DNA from: JAGXRK01 sp963804005
GTDB taxonomy: Bacteria; Bacteroidota; Ignavibacteria; Ignavibacteriales; Ignavibacteriaceae
Direction: 5' to 3'
Assembly: GCA_963804005.1 (NCBI GenBank)
Contig: CAWDOP010000022.1
Coordinates: 1 to 64,000, forward strand
Length of the DNA: 64,000 bases
The notes beneath the pieces are model-generated. The model did no database searches. It was not told the origin of the DNA and saw only the letters and a list, made by a program, of their open reading frames with translations. Below, one piece after another: positions 37,916 through 47,107 of the stretch. The position numbers and the translations under genes were made by a program. The first letter of the stretch is position 1; each line of letters starts with the position of its first letter.

Positions 37916-38266
37916 TTATCCTTTTTGATACAGTCCTACAATATTTCCATCCGGATCTTCGAATAAAGCATACCAGCCCATAGCGGGAATTACTGTTTTA
38001 TTGCGTGAAATTGCTCCGCCGCTGTCTTTAACTCTTTTTAAAATAGAATCGATATCAGGCATATTTATATGAAAAACAGTTGAATCACCTTTAGCAACTT
38101 TGTCAACTTTTCTCAATCCCGCCATCGTTCCTTTGTGATTATTAAATAATAAATAATCATTTCCAAATGGTTTAAACTCCCATCCCAAAACTTTATGATA
38201 AAATTCTTTTGATCTGTCAAGATTTGTTGATGGTATTTCAATGTGAGCTATCAAGCTTTCAGACAT
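37916..38266 (-). CDS. VOC (glyoxalase/bleomycin resistance) family protein
   Basis: This 116-residue single-domain protein has the VOC pattern: IAHIEIPSTNLDRSKEFYHK at the start (metal-ligand His), and WYALFEDPDGNIVGLYQ at the end (metal-ligand Glu before DPDGN). Members bind a divalent metal and act on small electrophiles or bind drugs; the substrate is not evident. GGAAA precedes the ATG at 38266. It is monocistronic. Confidence 0.93.
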   Translation of the reverse strand: MSESLIAHIEIPSTNLDRSKEFYHKVLGWEFKPFGNDYLLFNNHKGTMAGLRKVDKVAKGDSTVFHINMPDIDSILKRVKDSGGAISRNKTVIPAMGWYALFEDPDGNIVGLYQKG

Positions 38267-38461
38267 AAAAAAATTTCCTTTCCATAATTATTTTAAAATC
38301 TACTAAAAGTTAAAATTCATATACAGAATATTCAAGTTGGTAATAAACTTTATACAATAAATTATCTTTAATATTTCTGTGCTATTTATTTTAAGTATCC
38401 TCGGATGTGAGTTCTGAGTCTTAGCCCCTCATCACAATTATAAACCGCTTAAAAAACAGCT

Positions 38462-38510
38462 ATTGACAAATAAATTCTAACTATTTATCTTTGAATAAAC
38501 GTTCAGTCAA
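38462..38510 (+). promoter_or_regulatory. Bacteroidetes-type promoter overlapped by a TetR-type operator
   Basis: ATTG at 38462-38465 and TATCTTTG at 38486-38493 are 20 bases apart, matching the Bacteroidetes -33/-7 pattern (TTTG, TAnnTTTG). The imperfect palindrome TTGAATAAACGTTCAGTCAA at 38491-38510 (8 of 10 arm positions pair) covers the start region, so binding there would block transcription of the tetR gene. Confidence 0.6.
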
Positions 38511-38514
38511 TAAT

Positions 38515-39090
38515 ATGCCAAGAACAAAAGAACAATTTGAAGTAATGAGAAAAGGAAGCCGCCAGAAGATTCTGGATGCGGCTCTCGAAGTTTTCGCCAA
38601 GCAGCGTTATCATTCTGCAACGGTCGGTTCCATTGCAAAAACTGCAGGCATATCCAAAGGATTAATGTATAACTACTTCAAAAGTAAAGAGGATATGCTG
38701 AATGAATTGATGATCGGAATGATGGAAAACCTGATGTGTGAATTTATGCCTTTAAAACCCGATAAGAAATTTACACAAGATGATATAATAAATTTTATAA
38801 ACGTTGGAATTGATCTCGTGTTGGAAAAGCCATATTACTGGAAATTATACTTCTCTGTTTTTGTTCAGCCCGACGTTATGGCAATGGTATATGAAAAAAT
38901 GATGGAAGCTGCAAAACCGTACATGGAAGGACTCACTGAATATTTTAGGAGTAAAGGAGAGGCGAATCCCGAATTTATGATGCGTTATTTTGCTGCTGTT
39001 ATGGATGGAATTCAGTTGCATTGCATGCTGGATCCGAAATCCTTTCCGGCAGAAGAAGTTAAACAATTACTTATTAAACATTTTGTTTAA
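38515..39090 (+). CDS. TetR family transcriptional regulator
   Basis: This 191-residue regulator has an N-terminal helix-turn-helix (ILDAALEVFAKQRYHSATVG, then IAKTAGISKGLMYNYFKSKE) and an all-helical ligand domain ending in LLIKHFV. I chose the ATG at 38515: the earlier in-frame TTG at 38491 lies inside the promoter's TAnnTTTG element. It precedes an ABC exporter operon in the same direction and probably represses itself and that operon in response to a hydrophobic ligand. A CACATAG-word hairpin separates it from the next gene. Confidence 0.93.
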   Translation: MPRTKEQFEVMRKGSRQKILDAALEVFAKQRYHSATVGSIAKTAGISKGLMYNYFKSKEDMLNELMIGMMENLMCEFMPLKPDKKFTQDDIINFINVGIDLVLEKPYYWKLYFSVFVQPDVMAMVYEKMMEAAKPYMEGLTEYFRSKGEANPEFMMRYFAAVMDGIQLHCMLDPKSFPAEEVKQLLIKHFV

Positions 39091-39105
39091 AAATGAAAAT
39101 ACTTG

Positions 39106-39180
39106 AACCACATAGACACATAAGGTCACATAGTTTTAAAATTCCTATGTGTTTCTGTGTTTCTATGTGCCTATGTGGTT
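39106..39180. repeat. CACATAG-word hairpin, copy 1
   Basis: AACCACATAGACACATAAGG at the left and CTATGTGCCTATGTGGTT at the right are largely complementary, with further CACATAG/CTATGTG words between. Related copies lie at 42418-42474 and 42913-42965. Confidence 0.85.
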
Positions 39181-39209
39181 AATGCTGTCACTCGAGAAGA
39201 GGATATAAA

Positions 39210-39947
39210 ATGAAAAAGCTAATAATAATTATTGTACTTTTATTCTCAACTTCCCATGCCCAAACTGGGAAAGAGATAATTCAAAAAGCTGATGAACTAA
39301 TGCGTTCAAACAGCAGCTATTCAGAGCTTAAAATGACGATAGAAAAACCAAATTGGTCTCGCACGATAGGAATGAAAGTTTGGGCTCTTGAACCCGATTT
39401 CGCAATGATCTATATAACCGAACCAGCTCGTGACAGAGGTTCTGTAACACTTAAAAGAAAAAATGAAGTATGGAACTGGCTGCCGTCAGCACAAAGAGTT
39501 ATCAAAATTCCTCCATCAATGATGCTTCAATCATGGATGGGATCAGATTTTACAAATGATGATCTTGTTCGTCAGTCTTCTGTTGTAAATGATTATCACC
39601 ATAAACTGATCGGTGAAGAAAAAATATCCGGTTATGATTGTTATAAAGTCGAAATGATTCCTAAACCCGAAGCTGGTGTTGTTTGGGGAAAGATCATTAC
39701 CTGGATTTCTAAAAATTCTTATCTGCAGATAAAAACAGATTATTATGATGAAGATGGTTTTCTTGTAAAATATTTTATCGGCAGCAAAGAGAAAAAAATG
39801 GGAGGAAGAAATATCTTAACTTATTGGGAAATGATTCCTGAAGATAAACCCGGTAACAAAACAATTATGGAATACTCAACGATTCAGTTTAATTACAAAG
39901 TTGAGACTTCATTTTTCTCAGAACAAAATATGAAACGCGTGAGGTGA
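39210..39947 (+). CDS. LolA-like outer-membrane lipoprotein-sorting protein
   Basis: This 245-residue periplasmic protein has a short signal peptide (MKKLIIIIVLLFSTSHAQ) and a LolA-like half-barrel. The markers are IIQKADELMRSNSSYSELKM, the beta-rich core with RGSVTLKRKNEVWNWLPSAQ, and the later block KPEAGVVWGKIITWISKNSY. Proteins of this group carry lipids or lipoprotein acyl chains across the periplasm. It is first in an operon with two LolCE-type permeases, an ATPase and an outer-membrane barrel, which completes a trans-envelope route. AAGAGGATATAAA precedes the ATG. Confidence 0.88.
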   Translation: MKKLIIIIVLLFSTSHAQTGKEIIQKADELMRSNSSYSELKMTIEKPNWSRTIGMKVWALEPDFAMIYITEPARDRGSVTLKRKNEVWNWLPSAQRVIKIPPSMMLQSWMGSDFTNDDLVRQSSVVNDYHHKLIGEEKISGYDCYKVEMIPKPEAGVVWGKIITWISKNSYLQIKTDYYDEDGFLVKYFIGSKEKKMGGRNILTYWEMIPEDKPGNKTIMEYSTIQFNYKVETSFFSEQNMKRVR

Positions 39948-39950
39948 TAA

Positions 39951-41192
39951 ATGTTTACATATTTTAGTCTTGCTTGGCGTAATCTATGGAGAAACAAAAG
40001 ACGAACCCTGATAGCAGCCGCATCAGTGTTCTTTGCCGTTATACTTGCTTTGCTGATGAGATCAATGCAAACTGGTTATTATGATTACATGATTGATTCT
40101 TCCGTAAGAATGTACACCGGCTATATTCAGGTTCAGGGAAAAGACTATTGGGAGAAAAGATCGCTTGAAGAAAGTATTATTCTTGCAGATGAAAAGGTTG
40201 ATCAAATAAATAAGATTGAAGGAATTGAACATACTGTTAAAAGATTTGAAACTTTTTCTTTGATCTCTTATGAGAAGGTAACAAAGGTTGCTCAGATTGT
40301 AGGAATAGAACCGGAACGCGAAAATGAATTAACCTTATTGAAAGAAAAACTTGTTAAAGGTGAATATCTTACTAATGAATCCCGCGGAATTTTACTTGCT
40401 GAAGGTCTTGCAGAATTGATGCAGGTTGGTATTGGCGATTCCGTTTTAATTTTTGGTCAAGGTCTTTATGGAATTACTGCAGCCGAGCTTGTTCCAGTTC
40501 AGGGAATTGTGAAGTTTAATCTTCCTGCACAAAATAAATCATTTGCCTATGTATCAATTCCTTATGCGCAATGGATTTTTTCTGCACCCGATAGAATAAC
40601 TTCTCTTTCAATAATGATTGATAATCCTAAGAAGTTAAATAGCATTCATGAAGAAGTTAAATCTCTTTTTGACCAGTCCTCAAGTCAGGCAAGTGAAAAT
40701 TATGCTATAATGACATGGGAAGAACTTTCTCCTGAGTTAGTTCAGTCAATTCAGATTGATAATGCGCAGGGAATAATTATGCTTGGAATTCTTTACGTTG
40801 TAATTGCATTCGGAATTTTCGGGACTATTATGATGATGACCGCCGAACGTGTGAAAGAATTTGGAATCCTTATTTCAGTAGGAATGAAAAAATGGAAACT
40901 TTATTTCGTAACAACTCTTGAAACTATTTTCATATCGTTTATAGGAGTTGCAGCTGGTGCAATCGTAAGTCTGCCCATAATAATTTATTTTGTAAATAAT
41001 CCCATTCCTCTTACAGGCGAATATGCCGAGGCAATTCTTGCCTGGGGATTTGAACCTATTCTGCCTTTTGCAATTTATCCCGGAATGTTTATTGCTCAAA
41101 TGTGGACTGTCCTGGCAATTGCACTCTTTTCGGGACTATATCCAATAAACTTTATTAGAAAAATTAAACCAGTAGAAGCAATGAGAGGTTGA
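39951..41192 (+). CDS. LolE/FtsX-type ABC transporter permease 1
   Basis: This 413-residue protein has the MacB/LolE architecture: a first helix after SLAWRNLWRNKRRTL (17-39), a large periplasmic domain (40-270), then three helices near 275-300, 320-345 and 375-400. It ends FIRKIKPVEAMRG, the usual family close. GAGGTGATAA precedes the ATG, three bases after the LolA-like gene. It pairs with the next permease and the ATPase at 42985. These exporters act by mechanotransmission and do not pump solutes through a pore; lipoproteins or lipids are the probable cargo. Confidence 0.92.
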   Translation: MFTYFSLAWRNLWRNKRRTLIAAASVFFAVILALLMRSMQTGYYDYMIDSSVRMYTGYIQVQGKDYWEKRSLEESIILADEKVDQINKIEGIEHTVKRFETFSLISYEKVTKVAQIVGIEPERENELTLLKEKLVKGEYLTNESRGILLAEGLAELMQVGIGDSVLIFGQGLYGITAAELVPVQGIVKFNLPAQNKSFAYVSIPYAQWIFSAPDRITSLSIMIDNPKKLNSIHEEVKSLFDQSSSQASENYAIMTWEELSPELVQSIQIDNAQGIIMLGILYVVIAFGIFGTIMMMTAERVKEFGILISVGMKKWKLYFVTTLETIFISFIGVAAGAIVSLPIIIYFVNNPIPLTGEYAEAILAWGFEPILPFAIYPGMFIAQMWTVLAIALFSGLYPINFIRKIKPVEAMRG

Positions 41193-41193
41193 T

Positions 41194-42408
41194 ATGCTTT
41201 TAAGTTTAGCCTGGCGAAATATCTGGAGAAATAAAAGAAGAAGTCTGATAATTATTGCGGCAATTGCTGTAGGATTGTTAAGCGGGTTGTTCGCAAGTGC
41301 AGTAATGTTTGGAATGGGCGAATCATTAATAAATTCAACCATCGATCGCGATCTCGGTCATATTCAAATTCACTTACCCGGATTTGAGGATGATAAACTG
41401 TTAACTGAAATTATTCCGGATGCACAAAATATTTCTTCTGAAATTAAGTCTAAGAAAAATGTTACCGGAGTTTCCTCAAGACTTATAATTGAAGGAATGA
41501 TTTCTTCCGCAACATCATCCGGTGGAGTTAGAATTACAGGCATTCTTCCAGATGATGAAAAAACCGTTACCACAGTTCATAAGCAAATTATTGCAGGAAG
41601 TTATTTTGAAAGTGATGACCGGAATCAGATTTTGATTGGTTATAAGCTTGCGGATAATCTTGGAATAAAAGAAAGATCCAAAATTGTCTTAAGCTTTCAG
41701 GGATTAGATGGAAAAATAATTTATGGAGCTTTCAGGGTTACAGGAATATTCCGCACTGAATCAACCATGTTTGACAGGGCAACTGTATTTATAAGGGAAG
41801 GTGATATACTTTCACTTTTAGAATCAAATCCTATTTACCATGAAATAGCCGTAAGGCTAAATTCTGTTCAGGATGTTGATTCACTTCATGCAAATCTTTA
41901 CCATACTTTTGATCATTTATCAGTTCAAAGCTGGAAAGATCTTGCACCAGAATTGAAACTTATGGATGAAATGATAGCACTTCAATTAAATATTTTTCTG
42001 GGAGTGATTCTGTTTGCGCTTCTGTTTGGAATTACGAACACAATGCTGATGTCAGTACTTGAAAGAGTAAGAGAATTCGGTGTGCTGATGGCAATAGGAA
42101 TGAAAAGAAGAAGAGTATTTTTTATGATAATTATTGAGACAATTACACTTTCACTTGTTGGTGGAATTGTCGGAATGATCCTCGCATATATTACAATTGC
42201 TTATTTCGGTTATGCAGGAATAAATCTTTCTGCTTTTACTGCAGGATTATCGGAATGGGGTTTAGGTTCAATACTTTATCCTCATCTACCAATTTATTTT
42301 TATTTATCAATCACAATTATGATTTTAATAACAGCAGTGTTCTCGGCTGTTTATCCGGCTGTTAAAGCCATCAAACTGAAACCAGCAACAGCTATAAGAA
42401 CATACTGA
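41194..42408 (+). CDS. LolE/FtsX-type ABC transporter permease 2
   Basis: This 404-residue protein has the same plan as the permease before it: LSLAWRNIWRNKRRSLIII and first helix, a periplasmic domain with GVRITGILPDDE, three C-terminal helices, and AVYPAVKAIKLKPATAIRTY at the end. It starts one base after the upstream stop; GAGAGGTTGAT serves as ribosome site. The two permeases form an unlike pair, as LolC and LolE do. Between it and the ATPase gene lies the GxxExxY cassette. Confidence 0.92.
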   Translation: MLLSLAWRNIWRNKRRSLIIIAAIAVGLLSGLFASAVMFGMGESLINSTIDRDLGHIQIHLPGFEDDKLLTEIIPDAQNISSEIKSKKNVTGVSSRLIIEGMISSATSSGGVRITGILPDDEKTVTTVHKQIIAGSYFESDDRNQILIGYKLADNLGIKERSKIVLSFQGLDGKIIYGAFRVTGIFRTESTMFDRATVFIREGDILSLLESNPIYHEIAVRLNSVQDVDSLHANLYHTFDHLSVQSWKDLAPELKLMDEMIALQLNIFLGVILFALLFGITNTMLMSVLERVREFGVLMAIGMKRRRVFFMIIIETITLSLVGGIVGMILAYITIAYFGYAGINLSAFTAGLSEWGLGSILYPHLPIYFYLSITIMILITAVFSAVYPAVKAIKLKPATAIRTY

Positions 42409-42417
42409 AAATATTTA

Positions 42418-42474
42418 AACCACATAGGCACATAGAAACACATAGTTTCTTTATAATCCAAATATGCTATGTGG
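42418..42474. repeat. CACATAG-word hairpin, copy 2
   Basis: AACCACATAGGCACATAGAA at the left pairs with GCTATGTGG at the right. It lies between the second permease and the GxxExxY gene. Confidence 0.8.
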
Positions 42475-42493
42475 CAAAAAGAAAAGATGCATT

Positions 42494-42904
42494 ATGACAA
42501 AGAAATATTTAAATGATTTGACTTATCAAATTGTTGGTGCTGCGATTGAAGTTCATAAAACATTAGGACCTGGATTGCTTGAAAGCGTTTACCACAAATG
42601 CTTGAAACAAGAATTATTATTAAGAAAATTAAAATTTGTTTCTGAACTTATAGTTCCTGTTAATTATAAAGGTTTGGAGTTAGATGCAGAACTTCGTTGT
42701 GATTTCTTGGTTGAAGATGCAATAGTTGTTGAGATTAAAGCTGTAGATGCTATTGCTCCGGTTTTTGAAGCTCAATTACTTACCTATATGAAGTTATTGC
42801 ATAAGCCCAAAGGAATACTCATAAATTTTAACTGTGCAAACCTTTTCAAAGAAGGTCAGAAAACTTATGTCAATGAATTATTTCGGGAATTACCTGAAGA
42901 ATAA
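42494..42904 (+). CDS. GxxExxY family protein (predicted PD-(D/E)xK fold)
   Basis: This 136-residue protein carries the family name motif in GPGLLESVYHKCL. A nuclease-like core RCDFLV, then VVEIKAVDAIAPVFEAQL, gives the D and ExK residues of the PD-(D/E)xK fold. I use the ATG at 42494; an upstream in-frame start at 42464 lies within the repeat. The gene splits an ABC operon and is flanked on both sides by CACATAG-word hairpins, so it looks like an inserted cassette. The function is unproven; a link to DNA or RNA repair or to mobile repeats has been suggested by the fold only. Confidence 0.88.
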   Translation: MTKKYLNDLTYQIVGAAIEVHKTLGPGLLESVYHKCLKQELLLRKLKFVSELIVPVNYKGLELDAELRCDFLVEDAIVVEIKAVDAIAPVFEAQLLTYMKLLHKPKGILINFNCANLFKEGQKTYVNELFRELPEE

Positions 42905-42912
42905 AGAATTTA

Positions 42913-42965
42913 AACAACTTAGAACACATTGGGATTTGCTATGTTCCCTATGTGTCTATGTGGTT
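42913..42965. repeat. CACATAG-word hairpin, copy 3
   Basis: AACAACTTAGAACACATTGG at the left and CCTATGTGTCTATGTGGTT at the right form an imperfect inverted pair, diverged on the left arm. With copy 2 it brackets the GxxExxY gene. Confidence 0.75.
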
Positions 42966-42984
42966 AAAAAAGAAGGAGTGCCAA

Positions 42985-43692
42985 ATGTCACTAATTGAAG
43001 CTAACAAACTAACAAAAATCTACGATGGAACAGCAGTTCCGGTTAAAGCTCTAAGCGAAGTTGATCTCTCAATTGAAACCGGTGAGTTTACTGCAATAGT
43101 TGGTCCCTCTGGTTCTGGTAAAACGACTTTGCTAAACATTGTAGGCGGACTCGACGTTCCGACTTCCGGTAAAGTTATTGTTGATGACGTTGATATTTCA
43201 ACTTATAAAGCTGATGAGCTTGTTAATTTCAGACTTCATCACATAGGATTTGTATTTCAGGCTTATAACCTTATTCCTGTTTTCACATCTAAAGAAAATG
43301 TTGAATTCATAATGCTTCTGCAAGGATTAAGTAAGTCGGAAAGGGAAAAACGAGCCCTAGAATTATTATCTGCAGTCGGATTAGCAGACAGAGCAAACGA
43401 TAAACCGTCAGAACTTTCCGGTGGTCAACAGCAGCGAGTTGCAGTTGCTCGGGCACTTGCTTCGCGTCCTTCTTTTGTTCTTGCTGATGAACCAACTGCT
43501 AATCTTGATTCCCAAACCGCAGAATCGTTATTGGATTTGATGGAAAAACTTAACAAAGATTTTAATATGACCTTTGTTTTCTCCACACACGATCAGAGAG
43601 TAATAAATAGGGCGCATAGAGTTGTTACTTTACGCGATGGCACTGTTGAGAAAGATGAAATTAATGTTAAGGTAACGGAGAATGCAAACTAA
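42985..43692 (+). CDS. LolD/MacB-type ABC transporter ATPase
   Basis: This 235-residue ATPase has Walker A GPSGSGKTT, Q-loop VFQAYNLIPVF, signature LSGGQQQRVAVARAL, Walker B FVLADEPTANLD and H-loop STHD. All are intact. AAGGAG lies six bases before the ATG at 42985; a longer in-frame start at 42952 falls in the hairpin and has no ribosome site. It powers the two permeases at 39951-42408. Its stop overlaps the start of the barrel gene by 11 bases. Confidence 0.95.
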   Translation: MSLIEANKLTKIYDGTAVPVKALSEVDLSIETGEFTAIVGPSGSGKTTLLNIVGGLDVPTSGKVIVDDVDISTYKADELVNFRLHHIGFVFQAYNLIPVFTSKENVEFIMLLQGLSKSEREKRALELLSAVGLADRANDKPSELSGGQQQRVAVARALASRPSFVLADEPTANLDSQTAESLLDLMEKLNKDFNMTFVFSTHDQRVINRAHRVVTLRDGTVEKDEINVKVTENAN

Positions 43693-44866
43693 ATTATTAT
43701 CGGTTATATTTTTTCTCTTTACAATAAACTCTTCTGCGCAGTTATCATCAACGGATTATAACGGTTATGTAAAATATCTTTTCAGTTCGTCAAAGTATCC
43801 GGGAATTGATGACAGATTTAATGATCATTTACTACACTCAAGATTGAACACACGCTGGTACCCGGCTCCATCACTAACAGCAGCTTTAGAATTTAGGACG
43901 CGAATATTTTATGGCGAGTCAGTAGAAAAAATTCCAAACTACATTGATTTGATAAAAGCAAAACACGATTTAGTACAACTGGATGCAGTTCTTTGGAATG
44001 AAGAAAGTTCAATCGGCTATGTCGAAATTGACAGACTCTGGCTTGATTGGGTACAAGACGATTGGCAAATAACTGTAGGAAGACAACGCATTGCCTGGGG
44101 AACAAGCTGGGCATGGAATCCGATAGATTTATTTAATCCAAAAGCAGTTCTTGATTTTGATTATGAAGAATTGCCCGGTGCCGATGCAGTAAGAGTTCAA
44201 TATTACACCGGACCAGTTACAAAAGTTGAATTAGCCGTTAGTCCAGGTAAGAAAAAAGAAGATTTAATTGTTGCAGGATTACTTTCCCTTAATCATTGGG
44301 ACTATGACTTTAATTTAATTGCCGGTTATAAAAAAGAGCGATGGGTCGTTGGCGGCGGCTGGGTAGGGGATATTCTTGATGCAGGCTTTCGCGGAGAAAT
44401 TTTAGTTTCTCAAGCTCCGGACAAACAATTCGATTCAATATTATATGAACTCTATAATTTAAAACCTCTCACACAAAATAAACCCACAGTTTCATTCGTT
44501 CTTTCGGGAGACTATACTTTTCCTAATTCATTTTACATCCATACTGAATTATTGTATAACAGTAATGGAACAGATAAGTACGCTTCATTCTATCGACTGG
44601 AAGCAGTTGAGCTTGATATGCTCACTCCTGCAAGCTGGTCAGTCTTTCAGGAATTTTCTTATCAGTTTACTCCTCTGTTAAGAGGAGGAATATTTGCGAT
44701 TTACAATCCTGATGATAAATCCTATGTAATTGTTCCATCGGCAAGTTACTCAATTGTTACAAATCTTGATTTGTATTTAACAGGATTATTATTCGGTGGC
44801 GATTCATTAACGGAATTTGGTGATTTAGGTAGTTCTTTATTCTTCAGATTAAAATATTCTTTTTAG
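43682..44866 (+). CDS. Outer-membrane beta-barrel protein of the exporter operon
   Basis: This 394-residue protein has a signal peptide (MQTKLLSVIFFLFTINSSAQ). The body has alternating aromatic strands, the block ITVGRQRIAWGTSWAWNPID, and a C-terminal strand ending in LFFRLKYSF, with the terminal Phe typical of barrels. Barrels of this kind often end LolCDE-like operons and may receive the exported lipid or protein. Translation is coupled to the ATPase gene by the overlap. No closer family name is claimed. Confidence 0.82.
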   Translation: MQTKLLSVIFFLFTINSSAQLSSTDYNGYVKYLFSSSKYPGIDDRFNDHLLHSRLNTRWYPAPSLTAALEFRTRIFYGESVEKIPNYIDLIKAKHDLVQLDAVLWNEESSIGYVEIDRLWLDWVQDDWQITVGRQRIAWGTSWAWNPIDLFNPKAVLDFDYEELPGADAVRVQYYTGPVTKVELAVSPGKKKEDLIVAGLLSLNHWDYDFNLIAGYKKERWVVGGGWVGDILDAGFRGEILVSQAPDKQFDSILYELYNLKPLTQNKPTVSFVLSGDYTFPNSFYIHTELLYNSNGTDKYASFYRLEAVELDMLTPASWSVFQEFSYQFTPLLRGGIFAIYNPDDKSYVIVPSASYSIVTNLDLYLTGLLFGGDSLTEFGDLGSSLFFRLKYSF

Positions 44867-45008
44867 TAATTCTTGTTATGATATTAGAATTTATTTAAGT
44901 TAACACTAATAAAACAATTACCTGTCATTTAAAATTAAATAATAAACCAGAACTATTAAATTTGATCGCTTATTAACCATCATTACTTCACAAATAAAGG
45001 AGAGCAGC

Positions 45009-45611
45009 ATGAATCTGTTTGAACGTGCAAAAAATATTTTAATTACTCCTAAAACTGAATGGGAAGTTATTAAGAACGAACAAACTTCTGTTAGTGATCT
45101 TTTCACTAAATATGTTCTTATACTTGCTCTCATTCCTGCAGTTGCAGGATTTATAGGACAATCTCTCGTCGGTATTTCTTTAGGTCCTTTTGGTTCCTAT
45201 AAAATGCCTGTTGAAAGAGGATTGCTATACTTGGTTTTATACTATGCAATGACTGTTGGTGCTGTGTATTTAATGGCTTTCATTGTTGATGCACTGGCCC
45301 CTTCATTTGGCTCTCAAAAAAATATGTTAGCATCACTAAAAGTTGTGGCCTATTCATATACTGCTGCCTGGGTAGCCGGTATATTTCAGATTTTCCCTCT
45401 TTTAGGTTTTCTTGGAGTGATCGGTGGACTTTATGGACTCTATCTTTTATACCTTGGACTTCAAACAGTTAAAGAAACTCCTCAGGATAAACTTGTTGGA
45501 TATTTTATTGTAATTATAATAGTCTCCATAGTTATTTACTTTGTCATTGGCATGATCGTTAATGCTATTGCTTTTGGAGGAATGATGATGGATGGATTTA
45601 AAGGCCTATAG
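45009..45611 (+). CDS. Yip1 domain membrane protein
   Basis: This 200-residue protein has the Yip1 start LFERAKNILITPKTEWEVIK and five membrane helices, with VVAYSYTAAWVAGIFQIFP in the middle. AAAGGAGAGCAGC precedes the ATG. Bacterial Yip1 proteins have no settled role. It is monocistronic and followed by a strong terminator. Confidence 0.9.
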   Translation: MNLFERAKNILITPKTEWEVIKNEQTSVSDLFTKYVLILALIPAVAGFIGQSLVGISLGPFGSYKMPVERGLLYLVLYYAMTVGAVYLMAFIVDALAPSFGSQKNMLASLKVVAYSYTAAWVAGIFQIFPLLGFLGVIGGLYGLYLLYLGLQTVKETPQDKLVGYFIVIIIVSIVIYFVIGMIVNAIAFGGMMMDGFKGL

Positions 45612-45637
45612 TACTAAATAACTACAGTTAAAGAAAT

Positions 45638-45678
45638 TTGCCTGTCCTTGCTTCGAATATCGGGGACAGGCAATTTTT
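45638..45678 (+). terminator. Rho-independent terminator after the Yip1 gene
   Basis: TTGCCTGTCC and GGACAGGCAA form a perfect 10-base stem around a 16-base loop, followed by TTTTTAT. Confidence 0.88.
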
Positions 45679-45758
45679 ATTGTTTCCCATCCAACCGACA
45701 CTCTAGATTATTTAATATCTAGCAGATTATTAAATAAATATTGCAGAATGTTTTTTGA

Positions 45759-45875
45759 AACATAGCGATTTTATTTGACCGTCCATTTCAGGTTGGCGAT
45801 AAAATTGAAATTGTATTGAAAGAATTATTAAGAAACGAAGTGATTAAGAAAGAAGATTTCTTCGAAGATTCTTGA
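45759..45875 (+). pseudogene. Fragment of an MscS-type mechanosensitive channel
   Basis: An open stretch of 39 codons reads NIAILFDRPFQVGDKIEI, the hallmark of the MscS pore-helix/beta-domain junction. It then runs into an unrelated charged end (VLKELLRNEVIKKEDFFEDS) and a stop. There is no start codon and no upstream helix. It is a gene remnant, possibly a fusion of two pieces. Confidence 0.65.
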
Positions 45876-45877
45876 AA

Positions 45878-47107
45878 TTAGATTAGATACTTGAGGGCAG
45901 ATTCCAGTTTATTGATTTCTGGTTCGGCATTAATTTTCCTGAAGTATTCAAGAGCTTTATCCAGGTTTTTCTTACTCTTCTCAAGCAAGTTCATTTCCTT
46001 ATAAAGCAAACCTAATTCATGATAAGTTTCAGCTTCATTAAGCTGATTGCCTGTCTCCTGATTAAGTCTCAGGCTTGTAAGCAGTAGATTTTCAGATGCC
46101 ATGAGATTACCTGATTCACGCTGAATAATACCTTTAATTTTATAAACCTCAGCAATTGTTAGCTTGTCATCAAGTTTATATGCTATTTCCATTGCTTTAT
46201 CTGCAAAAGCAAGACTAAGTTTGAAATCTTTCAATTGAGAATAAACAAATGCTTTGCTTAAGTAAGCAAGTCCGCATGTTTGGAGATAACCAAGCTTTAC
46301 CGAGAGAATGATACATTCGTCCAAAGAATTTAATGCAGCACTAAATTCCTTCTTTTTAGTATAAACCATACCAGTGTTGTGATGTATTTCCGATACTCTT
46401 TTTAACTCAGATATTTTTTCAAAGTTTATCAGTGCTCTTTTGAAATAAGAAATAGCGTCATCATACTTTCCTTGTATGGTATTAACTATGCCAAGGTTAA
46501 CCTCAATTTTTCCGGAAAATGAATAATTTACTTGATTATTTATGAGCGACAAGGCAGTTTCAAAATGTTCAATGGCATTGGTAAGATCACCAAGATCACC
46601 ATAAATAGTACCGAGTAGATTTTCACATTTCGCAATACCGTTATTATCATTAATGGTTAAAAATAAATTACGAGCTCTGTTAATCTCAGAAAAACTCAAT
46701 TCCCAGTTCGCCTGCCTGCTAAAAATTTCTCCTTTAACTAAGTAAGCGTTAGCGACAATATCACCTAAAAGGGGATTGTCTGATGATAATGAAATTAATT
46801 TATCGCACAGGTTTATTGAGGTATTAAAGTCACCATAAGTAAGAGTTGCATTACTAAGAAGTAAAAGTAAAGCTAAAAAATTATCCTCGCTGATTCTTGT
46901 AGAAGCAAAAGTTACGAGTAAATCAATCTGCGATTTTGTTATAACTCCAGAGGGAAAGCTAATATCTAATGTTTCGTCGGATTTATTAATTGAAGAAGTG
47001 TCCGCAGTATCGCCGAAGTTAAGTTGCTTGAAAAGATCTTCTATCTGATTGGGATTAAAAAAATCATTTACAACTTCTAATAGATTTAAGTTAATATTCT
47101 TTGCCAC
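45878..47107 (-). CDS. Tetratricopeptide repeat protein
   Basis: This 409-residue cytoplasmic protein has no signal peptide. From about residue 90 on it consists of eight or so TPR units, for example NNGIAKCENLLGTIYGDLGD, KRVSEIHHNTGMVYTKKKEF and NEAETYHELGLLYKEMNLLE. It resembles the sensor half of TPR-containing adenylate cyclases and kinases, but no catalytic domain is attached. It is presumably a protein-protein scaffold. Its short upstream context gives no partner. Confidence 0.9.
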   Translation of the reverse strand: MAKNINLNLLEVVNDFFNPNQIEDLFKQLNFGDTADTSSINKSDETLDISFPSGVITKSQIDLLVTFASTRISEDNFLALLLLLSNATLTYGDFNTSINLCDKLISLSSDNPLLGDIVANAYLVKGEIFSRQANWELSFSEINRARNLFLTINDNNGIAKCENLLGTIYGDLGDLTNAIEHFETALSLINNQVNYSFSGKIEVNLGIVNTIQGKYDDAISYFKRALINFEKISELKRVSEIHHNTGMVYTKKKEFSAALNSLDECIILSVKLGYLQTCGLAYLSKAFVYSQLKDFKLSLAFADKAMEIAYKLDDKLTIAEVYKIKGIIQRESGNLMASENLLLTSLRLNQETGNQLNEAETYHELGLLYKEMNLLEKSKKNLDKALEYFRKINAEPEINKLESALKYLI

